Shown: one piece after another, positions 1-7,063 of the stretch
Layout of the letters: each line of letters opens with the position of its first letter
Position numbering within the stretch: position 1 is the first letter of the stretch
NCBI GenBank assembly: GCA_964541895.1
Contig: CAZISM010000182.1
Location: forward strand, 1 to 8,552
Source: CAZISM01 sp964541895
GTDB taxonomy: Bacteria; Zhuqueibacterota; Zhuqueibacteria; Residuimicrobiales; Residuimicrobiaceae
DNA length: 8,552 nucleotides
Reading direction: 5' to 3'
The notes under the pieces: generated by a model
The model's database searches: none
What the model was told of the DNA's origin: nothing
Seen by the model: only the letters and a program-made list of their open reading frames with translations
Position numbers and translations under genes: made by a program

Positions 1-13
1 AAACGGAGTCGGT

Positions 14-1225
14 ATGAAAAAAATTATCCTGGCGAGTGTGCTGTCTCTGCTGGCCTGCTCCAGCAAACAGGTTCAAACTGTAGGCACGACGTTTCAGGAC
101 GACGTCGCTTTCCTGCAAAAGCATACGCCGGTGGTGGTGCTGGCCACAAAAAGCAACCTGGCCATGGTGGCGATTACGCCGGCCTTGCAGGGCCGGATCA
201 TGACCAGCACCTATGGCGGCAACGAGGGCCCGAGTTTCGGCTGGATCAACCGCGAGCTCATCGCCTCCGGTCAAAACAATCTTCATATCAACGCCTTTGG
301 CGGCGAAGATCGTTTCTGGCTCGGTCCTGAAGGAGGCCAGTATGCCCTGTTCTTCAAAAAAGGCGACCCGTTCGATCTCGATCACTGGTACACGCCGCCG
401 CCCATCAACGAAGGACCCTATGATATTGTCGCCCAGGACGATCACCGTGTGGTCTTTAGAAAAGCGATGTCCATCCGCAATTACGCGGATTTCACTTTTG
501 ACCTGGAGCTGGAACGGCAGGTACGGCTGCTGCATCGCCCCGAGCTGGTAAAGAGTCTTGGTGTGGAATTGCCTCATGCCATCGATGTGGTGGCGTTTGA
601 GAGCGTCAACAAGATCACCAACACCGGCACCACGGTCTGGAACAAAGAGAGCGGTCTGGTGTCGATCTGGATCCTGGGCATGTTCAATCCGTCTCCTGCA
701 GCGATTGTTGCCGTGCCTTATGTAGCGGGCCCGGAGAGCGCAATAGGACCAGTGGTGGTGTCCAACTATTTCGGTGATATTCCGGCGGATCGCTTGCAGA
801 TAAAAAGCAATGCCATCTTTTTCAAAGCCGATGGCCTTTATCGCAGCAAGATCGGCGTCCCCAAACCGCGCGTCAAGCCGGTGATGGGCAGCTATGATTC
901 CCAACTGGGCGTATTGACACTGGTGCAATTCACGCTGCCGGAGCAGGCCACTGACTATGTGAACAGTTTATGGAAAATTACCGAACAGCCGTTCAGCGGC
1001 GATGTCGCCAATTCCTACAACGACGGACCGGCCGGCCCGGGCGCGAAACCCATGGGACCGTTCTATGAACTGGAAAGTTCGTCGCCGGCTGCCGCTCTGG
1101 CGGCAGGGGCTTCCATGTCCCACAGCCATCGCACCATCCATCTCCACGCCGATGAAGCCAGGCTGGACCAAATTGCACAATCCATATTGGGTGTGTCGAT
1201 AGAGGATTTCAAGACCGCCTTTTGA
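14..1225 (+). CDS. Lipoprotein, DUF6786-like (probable carbohydrate-associated, mutarotase-like fold)
   Basis: Complete gene of 403 residues with a bacterial lipoprotein signal: MKK, a hydrophobic stretch, then a lipobox LLAC with the lipidated cysteine at residue 15. Residues 16-17 are Ser-Ser with no Asp at +2, so the outer membrane periplasmic face is the likely location by the enterobacterial rule. GGAG at 5-8, five bases before the ATG, supports the start. Segments around residues 61-80 (RIMTS, FGWINREL), 95-120 (FGGEDRFWLGPEGGQ, FFKKGDPFD) and the C-terminal SHRTIHLHAD resemble, from memory, a conserved lipoprotein family annotated DUF6786. The pattern suggests a beta-rich, aldose-epimerase-like fold, but this is inference and no catalytic residues can be assigned. 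It lies 26 nt upstream of a sugar ABC ATPase on the same strand, so it is probably co-transcribed and linked to sugar handling. The family call is moderately sure and the function is unknown. Confidence 0.72.
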   Translation: MKKIILASVLSLLACSSKQVQTVGTTFQDDVAFLQKHTPVVVLATKSNLAMVAITPALQGRIMTSTYGGNEGPSFGWINRELIASGQNNLHINAFGGEDRFWLGPEGGQYALFFKKGDPFDLDHWYTPPPINEGPYDIVAQDDHRVVFRKAMSIRNYADFTFDLELERQVRLLHRPELVKSLGVELPHAIDVVAFESVNKITNTGTTVWNKESGLVSIWILGMFNPSPAAIVAVPYVAGPESAIGPVVVSNYFGDIPADRLQIKSNAIFFKADGLYRSKIGVPKPRVKPVMGSYDSQLGVLTLVQFTLPEQATDYVNSLWKITEQPFSGDVANSYNDGPAGPGAKPMGPFYELESSSPAAALAAGASMSHSHRTIHLHADEARLDQIAQSILGVSIEDFKTAF

Positions 1226-1251
1226 GGCCACAGCAAGCAAGGAAGATCAGC

Positions 1252-2775
1252 ATGAGTTCAACGTTTCTGGAAATGCGCAGTATCAGCAAGTCCTTTCCCG
1301 GCGTCCAGGCTCTGGACGGGGTCAGCATGATTATTGAGCGGGGCCAGGTGCATGCCTTGCTGGGCGAAAACGGCGCCGGCAAATCCACCCTGATGAAAAT
1401 TCTCAGCGGTGTCTACCAGGCGGATGCGGGCCAGATTCTCATCGAGGGTCAGGCGGTCGAATTCCACAATACGCGTATGGCCGAAGCGGCCGGCATCGCC
1501 ATCATCCATCAGGAGCTGAATCTGATTCCGCAAATGTCCGTGGCGGAAAATATTTTTCTCGGTCGCGAACCCAAGACCCGGCTGGGACTGGTGGATTATA
1601 AAACCATGCGCGCGCAGGCCCGCGCGGAACTGCAGCAGCTGGAGGTGGAAATTCCGGTGGATGCGCGAGTGGCTGATCTGCGCGTGGGCGAACAGCAGCT
1701 GGTGGAAATTGCCAAAGCGTTGTCCCTGCACGCCAAAGTGGTGATCATGGACGAACCGACGTCGGCGTTGAGCGAATCGGAAGCGGAAAAGCTGTTCAAG
1801 GTCATTCAGAATCTGCAGAAAAACGGCGTCGCGATCATTTATATTTCGCACAAGCTGGAAGAGATTTTTCGTATTGCACGCTGCGTGACGGTGTTGCGGG
1901 ATGGTAAATATATCGGCACCCACCTGGTGGTCGACACCTCGGCCGGACAACTGGTGAATATGATGGTGGGACGGGAATTGTCGGACCTGTTCCCCAAACA
2001 GAGTCTCGCTGCCGGCGATGAGCTGTTGGCTGTGGAAGGTTTGACCATCAAGCATCCGCAGCAGAGTCACCGTCATCTGCTGGAGAATATCACCTTTACC
2101 CTTCGTCGCGGTGAGATCCTGGGCATCGCCGGACTTATGGGAGCGGGACGCACTGAGCTGTTGATGACGCTCTTCGGCGCCGCACCCGGCGAACGGCTTT
2201 CCGGCCAGATCCGCATCAAAGGCAAGGTTGCAGAGCTGGTTTCACCGTTGCACGCCATTAAGCATGGACTGGCGCTGGTCACCGAAGATCGCAAGGCTCA
2301 GGGCCTGTTCCTGCAGTTGCCGGTGCAGTGGAACATCACCATGGCCAACCTCAAGCAGGCTGTGAAAAACGGTCTTCTCCGCCGCGGACTGGAGCGGGAG
2401 ATGGCGCAGAGGTATGTGGAGCAGTTGCACATCAAGGTGCCGAGCCTCGCCGGCGCCGTGGAAACGTTGAGCGGCGGCAATCAGCAAAAAGTGATTCTGG
2501 CCAAATGGCTGGCGACGCGGCCGGAGGTGCTGCTGCTGGACGACCCCACCCGTGGCATCGATGTGGGCGCTAAAGCGGAAATATACCAGCTGATGAATCA
2601 GTTTGCCGAACAGGGCATGGGGGTGATCATGGTCTCTTCCGAATTGCCGGAGGTGCTGGCCATGAGCGATCGCATCCTGGTGTTGAGTGAAGGGCGCATA
2701 ACCGCCGAATTTTCCCACCAGGAGGCTACCGAAGAGAAAATAATGGCCGCGGCCACCAGAACGCTGGCGGCCTAG
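1252..2775 (+). CDS. Sugar ABC importer ATP-binding protein, double NBD (RbsA/MglA/XylG type)
   Basis: ATPase of 507 residues that would energise a monosaccharide importer at the inner membrane, working with a CUT2-type permease and a periplasmic binding protein. Neither partner is in the window. NBD1: Walker A GENGAGKST at 38-46, Q-loop Gln87, signature LRVGEQQ at 143-149, Walker B VVIMDEP at 163-169, H-loop His200. NBD2: degenerate Walker A GLMGAGRTE at 294-302 (Arg in place of Lys), intact signature LSGGNQQ at 406-412, Walker B VLLLDDP at 426-432 with Asp431 where Glu is catalytic, and PTRGIDVGAK following. One degenerate and one intact site is normal for this family, as is the length near 500. 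The region around 272-310 looks most like XylG, but the substrate cannot be fixed. ATG 1252 is chosen because AAGGA at 1239-1243 stands eight bases upstream. An upstream TTG at 1222 would overlap the lipoprotein stop and add ten residues with no SD. The stop codon directly abuts the N gap. Confidence 0.95.
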   Translation: MSSTFLEMRSISKSFPGVQALDGVSMIIERGQVHALLGENGAGKSTLMKILSGVYQADAGQILIEGQAVEFHNTRMAEAAGIAIIHQELNLIPQMSVAENIFLGREPKTRLGLVDYKTMRAQARAELQQLEVEIPVDARVADLRVGEQQLVEIAKALSLHAKVVIMDEPTSALSESEAEKLFKVIQNLQKNGVAIIYISHKLEEIFRIARCVTVLRDGKYIGTHLVVDTSAGQLVNMMVGRELSDLFPKQSLAAGDELLAVEGLTIKHPQQSHRHLLENITFTLRRGEILGIAGLMGAGRTELLMTLFGAAPGERLSGQIRIKGKVAELVSPLHAIKHGLALVTEDRKAQGLFLQLPVQWNITMANLKQAVKNGLLRRGLEREMAQRYVEQLHIKVPSLAGAVETLSGGNQQKVILAKWLATRPEVLLLDDPTRGIDVGAKAEIYQLMNQFAEQGMGVIMVSSELPEVLAMSDRILVLSEGRITAEFSHQEATEEKIMAAATRTLAA

Positions 2776-2875
2776 NNNNNNNNNNNNNNNNNNNNNNNNN
2801 NNNNNNNNNNNNNNNNNNNNNNNNNNNNNNNNNNNNNNNNNNNNNNNNNNNNNNNNNNNNNNNNNNNNNNNNNNN
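2776..2875. other. Assembly gap of exactly 100 N
   Basis: A run of exactly 100 undetermined bases, the conventional length for a scaffold join of unknown size. It begins at the base after the ATPase TAG stop and ends inside the 3' part of the DUF4249 gene. The true distance is unknown, so the missing end of DUF4249 and possibly the sugar permease gene could lie here. Neighbourhood arguments should not be carried across it. Confidence 0.98.
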
Positions 2876-3708
2876 TCGCCGCACACGGAACCGAACAGGC
2901 CGATGCCGCCGCTGACGCCGCCGTTCAACTCGGGGTGTTCCATGTACAGATAACGATGGAAATTGTCATCCACCGCCAGCACCTGCAATGTGTTGCTGCC
3001 CCAGAATACCAGCATGGACCCGTACCAATAGATCGTATGACGACCGCCATAGAGCGGCGCAGCGATATCCTGGTATTTCATAAAGGCGCGAATGTGTCGC
3101 GGTTCGGCATTGCGGCCGCCGTCGTACTCTTCCTGATTGCGCGGATTTTTGTTGTTGTCGCTGAAGGGGTTGATATATTCGGCGTTGTCGAACGGTTCGT
3201 TGCAGTACATATCGACCAGCAGGATCTGTTCCGGTTTATCGCACTCTACGAAGATGGGCTGTTCAAAACCCAGGTTGGCGGGCTGGACCCGATTGGCCGA
3301 ATCGCCGGAGAGGGTGGTGTTCAGCCGTATGGCCGCCGGCACGCGGGTTGCGGCCGTGACGGTACGTTCCTCGACCTGGATCGTCAGCGTATAGGTGTGA
3401 TCGGGTTGAACGAGCAGAGTGTCGTTATAATAATAGGCCGGTGCCGCGGCGGTGTTGTGCAGCACAATCTGCCGGCCGGTCTCTTTTTCCGTCATGACCA
3501 CGTGGGCGTGCGTCAGAGCCGCCTCATTAAGGCTGTAAAGATCGGTTATCGGTCTGGTCCAGGTCAGCAACAAAGCACGATCGGCGCTCAACGGTTTGCC
3601 GCCCCACAGATAGCCGAACACGCTCACCTCTTTCTGATAGGCCGGGGCAGTGGGATTTTTGCTGCAACCGATGACCAGCAACAGCGCCAGGTAAAACCAT
3701 TTTTTCAT
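2876..3708 (-). CDS. DUF4249-type lipoprotein, partner of TonB-dependent receptor (3' end missing in gap)
   Basis: Partial gene with 277 complete codons visible; the C-terminus runs into the N gap. The protein starts MKKWF, has a hydrophobic core and a lipobox VIGC with lipidated Cys15, followed by Ser-Lys, so it is probably an outer-membrane lipoprotein. The N-terminal beta-rich part (KEVSVFGYLW, ALLLTWTRP, AHVVMTEKETGRQIVLH, HTYTLTIQVEERTVTAATRVP) and the late GGIGLFGS motif match what I remember of DUF4249, a family often encoded beside TonB-dependent receptors in Bacteroidota and relatives. The GGIGLFGS motif usually lies near the end, so probably only tens of residues are lost. The start at 3708 is preferred over an in-frame ATG at 3735 because GGAG (minus strand, 3717-3714) lies five bases upstream and the signal peptide then begins at MKK. 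It starts 38 nt after the receptor stop, so one operon is likely. Role inferred: surface or periplasmic ligand capture for the receptor, like SusD. Confidence 0.8.
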
Positions 3709-3746
3709 ATATACTCCAGGGGTCGTCATGTTCATCCTCGCACCGG

Positions 3747-5951
3747 TTAGAAAAACAGCGAGACGCCAAAGGTCGGCAGAAACGGCAGCTGACTGTAATC
3801 CTTCACCTCGGCAGGATTTTTATACACCAGGTATTGCCGGTACCACACGTTTTTGTGGTTGTACACATTGACGGCTTGAACGTACAACTCGGCCGGCCAT
3901 TTAAAGATATGAGTGGTGTAAAAAGCGCCCAGATCGAGCCGGTGATAATCCGGCAGGCGGTAAAAGTTCTTTTTGCCGTCCAGTGATTCGTAATGAACGT
4001 GGCCGGAAGGATCCTGCACCGCATACCGGGCCGTGGCTTCGGTATAGGGCTGGCCGGAACCGTATTTGAAGGCCAGGTTCAAGCGCCATTTGTTATTGAG
4101 GCGATAGTCCTCGATCAGAGTCACGCTGTGTCTGCGGTCATAGGTGGGGTAATACTCGAGCCCGAAATTATATCCATCCACCTGTTTGGTGGTCCAGGCC
4201 AGGGAGTAGCCAAGCCATCCTTCAAGGCCGAACAGATTGTTGCGGATGTAGACGTCGGCGCCATAGGATTCGCCGGTTCCGGAATAAAAATTCTGCGCCG
4301 TGGTCTGGTCGCTCAGGCTTTCATCGCCGGCGCGGAAGGTGCGGTATTCGGCGATGTGGTCATATTTCTTATAGTACGCTTCCGCGGAAACCGAAAAGCT
4401 GCGGCGGTTATCATAATTGAGGCCGAGGATAAAGTGATCGCTGCGGCCGGGCTGAAAGGTGCGGTCCACGGGGAACCACATATCGGCAAAGCTGAACCCT
4501 TCCTGCTGCACCTGGTTGAGGTATTGATGATACTGTCCAAAGCTCAACGTCATATTGATCTGTTCGGAGAACAGATGCTTGAAGGAGAGGCGTGGCGCCA
4601 GCCTGGTATAGTTGCCGTCGCTGTAATGGTCCAGGCGGACGCCGGCCTGGATCTGATTCAAGACATCCAGTTTGTAATGATCCTGCAAAAAGAGGCTGTA
4701 ATAGCGACCCTGAAAGCGGTTGCGATATTGCGCGTCGACGATGAAATAGTCGAGATGGAAATGCAGGTCCTTGGCTTCAAAGCCGAGGTCGAGGGTGTGG
4801 CGGTTGTCCGGCGTGTAGGTGAGCATGCCTTTGGCAGCCAGGTCGGTGATCTGGTTGGCCAGGCCAAAGGCGACTTTGTCGAATTTCACCTTGGTGTCGC
4901 TGTCAAAGCGGCTGCCGGCTATGACAAAATGGGAAAACAGGTTGCTGGAAAAAAGGTGTGTCCACTGTGCGGAAAAGGTTTTATTGCCCCAATCCAGGCC
5001 GATGCTGGTGCCGTCGTTATCCAGGTCGAGCAGATCGTTGCCGAGGTAGAAACTCAGGCTGGCCACATTGTTTTTATCGATGTCGTAATTGATTTTGGCG
5101 TGTCCGTCATAAAAATAGTAGGGCAGATCGATTTTGGCCATTTTGCCGGCCAGATCGAGATAGGTTCGCCGTCCGGAGAGCATCCACGATCCTTTTTTCC
5201 ATGGACCTTCCAGCGTTGAGGTGGCGCTGAGCAGGCTGAGGCGGGCGACGCCGTGGCACTCTTCACGATTGCCTTCCTTGTTGTAGACGTTGAGCACGGA
5301 AGAGAGCCGGCCGCCGTATGAAGCCGGAAAACCGCCCTTGAGCAACTCGACCGATTTGACGGCATCGGTGTTAAAGGTGCTGAAGAAGCCGAACATGTGG
5401 TTGGGATTGTAGACGTCGATCTGATCGAGCAGGATGAGATTCTGATCCGGACTGCCGCCGCGGATGTACAGCCCGGCGGAAAAATCGGACAGCGTCGCCA
5501 CGCCCGGCAGCATCTGAATGGCGCGAAACAGGTCCGCCTCCGCTACCTGGGGAATACGGCGCAGTTGCGGTGTCTGCACCGAAATCTGGCTCGGCTTGAT
5601 TTCGTTTTCCCGTTTGTCCCGTTCGGCGGTGACCAGCACCTCCTTCATGCGGATCGGTTCCGGTTCGAGCTCGATGTCCAGCGTCTGATCGCTGTCCGCC
5701 GCCAGCGTTTGTTTGACGATGACGGTTTTGAAACCGACAAAGCGAACGCACACCTCATAGTCGCCGGCCGGCAGACCGGAGAGCACATAATAGCCCTTCA
5801 TGTTGCTGGTGGTGCCGATATGGGTATCCTGCAGCCAGACGTTGGCCATGATCACTGGTTCTTTATTGCTTTTTTCACGGATGAAGCCGTGTAACGTGGC
5901 GGAAAAGCTGCAAGTTACGAACAACAGTACAGCGGAGAGTGTTTTCAGCAT
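3747..5951 (-). CDS. TonB-dependent outer membrane receptor with N-terminal carboxypeptidase-regulatory-like domain
   Basis: Complete 734-residue outer-membrane active transporter. Signal peptide at residues 1-18 (MLKTLSAVLLFVTCSFS then ATL). Residues about 20-97 form a CarboxypepD_reg-like beta-sandwich (GFIREK, PVIMANVWLQDTHIGTTSN, GYYVLSGLPAGDYEVCVRFVGF). The plug spans about 115-228 with hallmark stretches LPGVATLSDFSAGLYIRGGS, NLILLDQIDVYNPNHMFG and VELLKGGFPASYGGRLSSVL. The rest is a beta-barrel rich in aromatic alternation, ending in Phe-Phe as outer-membrane barrels do. At 734 residues it is well short of SusC proteins (about 1000), so it is not a classic SusC. The next gene encodes a DUF4249 lipoprotein instead of SusD. 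The start is supported by AAAGGA (minus strand, 5964-5959), seven bases upstream. Import would need TonB-ExbBD from elsewhere. The ligand is unknown; sugars, peptides, siderophores or metal complexes are all possible. It is transcribed divergently from the MarR-GNAT gene. Confidence 0.93.
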   Translation of the reverse strand: MLKTLSAVLLFVTCSFSATLHGFIREKSNKEPVIMANVWLQDTHIGTTSNMKGYYVLSGLPAGDYEVCVRFVGFKTVIVKQTLAADSDQTLDIELEPEPIRMKEVLVTAERDKRENEIKPSQISVQTPQLRRIPQVAEADLFRAIQMLPGVATLSDFSAGLYIRGGSPDQNLILLDQIDVYNPNHMFGFFSTFNTDAVKSVELLKGGFPASYGGRLSSVLNVYNKEGNREECHGVARLSLLSATSTLEGPWKKGSWMLSGRRTYLDLAGKMAKIDLPYYFYDGHAKINYDIDKNNVASLSFYLGNDLLDLDNDGTSIGLDWGNKTFSAQWTHLFSSNLFSHFVIAGSRFDSDTKVKFDKVAFGLANQITDLAAKGMLTYTPDNRHTLDLGFEAKDLHFHLDYFIVDAQYRNRFQGRYYSLFLQDHYKLDVLNQIQAGVRLDHYSDGNYTRLAPRLSFKHLFSEQINMTLSFGQYHQYLNQVQQEGFSFADMWFPVDRTFQPGRSDHFILGLNYDNRRSFSVSAEAYYKKYDHIAEYRTFRAGDESLSDQTTAQNFYSGTGESYGADVYIRNNLFGLEGWLGYSLAWTTKQVDGYNFGLEYYPTYDRRHSVTLIEDYRLNNKWRLNLAFKYGSGQPYTEATARYAVQDPSGHVHYESLDGKKNFYRLPDYHRLDLGAFYTTHIFKWPAELYVQAVNVYNHKNVWYRQYLVYKNPAEVKDYSQLPFLPTFGVSLFF

Positions 5952-6037
5952 GAACCGGTCCTTTATGAGATTAATGGTCTTATACGGTTGCCGCTCCTTC
6001 AGGTTACATTAATTTTACATAAAGGGCGGCCAGGAGG

Positions 6038-6057
6038 ATGTGAAACCGGTTTCACAT
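6038..6057. promoter_or_regulatory. Perfect 20-bp palindrome, LacI-family-like operator
   Basis: The sequence ATGTGAAACCGGTTTCACAT is identical to its reverse complement over all 20 bases. Even symmetry about a central CpG and the TGAAACCGGTTTCA core are typical of LacI/GalR-family operators. It lies 86 bp upstream of the receptor start and 40 bp upstream of the MarR-GNAT start, so it could act on either or both genes. No LacI-type gene is in the window. The divergent MarR-type protein is an alternative binder, since MarR dimers also use palindromes of this length. That the site is bound is inference; the symmetry is directly visible. Confidence 0.7.
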
Positions 6058-6063
6058 TTATTC

Positions 6064-6079
6064 GTACAAAAAGGTGTAC
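6064..6079. repeat. Short inverted repeat GTACA-N6-TGTAC upstream of the MarR-GNAT start
   Basis: Five-base arms, GTACA at 6064-6068 and TGTAC at 6075-6079, separated by six bases, ending 18 nt before the chosen ATG. The size (16 bp) would suit an autoregulatory MarR site overlapping the leader. Arms this short occur by chance quite often, so support is weak. Confidence 0.25.
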
Positions 6080-6097
6080 TCGGTAAAGGTGGTCCTT

Positions 6098-7057
6098 ATG
6101 GATATTCTGACTCAATTAGGGGAGTTGGCGTTTGCCAGCCGGTTGCGGCGACTTGGTGAACGACTGCAGAAAGAGGTCAGCCATCTGTACAAAAAGCTCG
6201 GCATTGACTTTGAAGCACGCTGGTTTGCCATTCTCATCACACTGTCGCACGATGCCCCCATCACCGTCACTGCTTTGGCCAAAAAAGTCCATCTCACCCA
6301 CACGGCCATAAATCAGATCGCCGCCGAGATGATGGCCAAAGGTTACCTGACATGGTCGCCGGCGCAGGATGATGGGCGCAAGCGTTTGCTGGTGCTCACG
6401 CCGGCGGGGCTGCAGGTTCTGCAGCAGCTGTTGCCGATCTGGGAGGAAGTGCGGGCCGCCACCCGGGAGGTGCTGGCAGCTACAAGTTGTGATGTTATCG
6501 CTGCGCTGAACGACATCGAGCGGCAACTGGATCAGCACGACATGTACGAACGCGTCTGGCTGCGATTAAAGGGGCATCTTCCGGCTGAAATTGAAATCAT
6601 CGAGTATCGGCCGGCGTTGAAAAAATATTTCCAGTCCCTGAATTACGAATGGCTGCAGGCCCGCTTCACGATCGAACCGCTGGATGTCCGCCTGCTTTCC
6701 GATCCCAAGGGCCGCATCATCAATCAGGGGGGTGTCATCCTGTTTGCGGTGATGGATGATATGGTGGTGGGCACCTGTGCGCTGATCAAACATCGCCGCG
6801 GCCTCGTGGAACTGGCCAAGATGGCGGTGACGCGAAAATTTCAGAGCCGCGGCATCGGCCGCATCCTGCTGCAGGCCGCGATTGATCGCGCCCAATCCAT
6901 GCAGGTGCGTGAACTCTATCTGCGCACCAATCCGGAGCTGGAAGCGGCCAACCATCTCTATCACGCCATGGGGTTTGAAAAAATAGACCAGGATCCGTTT
7001 CCCGGCAAGCGCTACGACCGACCTACCTTGACGATGAAACGTCGCATCAGAGCCTGA
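6098..7057 (+). CDS. MarR-family regulator fused to GNAT N-acetyltransferase
   Basis: Protein of 319 residues with two domains. Residues about 1-150 form a MarR-type winged helix: an N-terminal dimerisation helix, the HTH around 53-85 (PITVTALAKKVHLTHTAIN and IAAEMMAKGYL), then the wing with the DDGRKRLLVLTPAG motif at 91-104. Residues about 163-317 form a GNAT domain: VILFAVMDDMVVGTCALI in the central sheet, ELAKMAV, and the acetyl-CoA pyrophosphate-binding motif QSRGIG at 249-254, followed by LYLRTNPELEAANHLYHAMGFEK. The fusion is a known architecture. The acetyl acceptor and effector ligand are unknown. ATG 6098 is chosen because AAAGGTGG at 6085-6092 gives a strong SD; a GTG at 6074 would add eight residues and place the SD inside the gene. 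It is divergent from the receptor operon, which makes that operon a plausible target, and it converges on the cytochrome gene 13 nt away. Confidence 0.92.
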   Translation: MDILTQLGELAFASRLRRLGERLQKEVSHLYKKLGIDFEARWFAILITLSHDAPITVTALAKKVHLTHTAINQIAAEMMAKGYLTWSPAQDDGRKRLLVLTPAGLQVLQQLLPIWEEVRAATREVLAATSCDVIAALNDIERQLDQHDMYERVWLRLKGHLPAEIEIIEYRPALKKYFQSLNYEWLQARFTIEPLDVRLLSDPKGRIINQGGVILFAVMDDMVVGTCALIKHRRGLVELAKMAVTRKFQSRGIGRILLQAAIDRAQSMQVRELYLRTNPELEAANHLYHAMGFEKIDQDPFPGKRYDRPTLTMKRRIRA

Positions 7058-7063
7058 AGCGAG

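Larger units (their letters stand above)
5952..6097. promoter_or_regulatory. Divergent intergenic regulatory region
   Basis: This 146-nt non-coding stretch lies between the starts of the receptor operon (minus) and the MarR-GNAT gene (plus), so it must hold both promoters unless transcription enters from outside. It contains an AT-rich block (6004-6022), a perfect 20-bp palindrome (6038-6057) and a smaller inverted repeat (6064-6079). On the minus strand, TAAAAT (6017-6012) and TATAAG (5984-5979) are possible -10 elements, but neither has a good -35. On the plus strand no convincing -35/-10 pair was found. No TAnnTTTG -7 element of the Bacteroidetes type was seen. Confidence 0.6.

Noticed and set aside
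1222..1251. TTG at 1222 as the ATPase start
   Set aside because: It overlaps the preceding stop, lacks an SD, and adds a polar tail absent from the family. ATG 1252 has AAGGA at proper spacing.
1258..2076. Open frame of 272 codons on the minus strand, antisense to the ABC ATPase
   Set aside because: His/Gln/Phe-rich translation without motifs, entirely overlapped by an unmistakable ATPase gene.
2242..2875. Apparent continuation of the DUF4249 frame through the Ns into sequence antisense to the ATPase
   Set aside because: The frame is only open because Ns hide any stop. The residues after the gap are the complement of the ATPase gene and do not resemble DUF4249.
2935..3750. Open frame of 271 codons on the plus strand, antisense to the DUF4249 gene
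   Set aside because: No recognisable motif or SD, and it shadows a gene with a lipobox, an SD and family-like motifs.
3993..5219. Open frame of 408 codons on the plus strand, antisense to the TonB receptor
   Set aside because: It lies wholly inside the receptor gene, lacks recognisable domains and has low-complexity Val/Ile/Ala-rich composition typical of the complement of a coding frame. The receptor frame has clear plug and barrel motifs.
5951..5960. TGAACCGGTC near the receptor start as a second operator copy
   Set aside because: Only the six-base ACCGGT core is symmetric and the flanks do not match the 20-bp palindrome, so chance is enough to explain it.
6187..6196. GTACAAAAAG inside the MarR-GNAT gene repeating the sequence at 6064-6073
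   Set aside because: Ten shared bases within a coding sequence (Leu-Tyr-Lys-Lys codons) with no inverted partner; probably coincidence.
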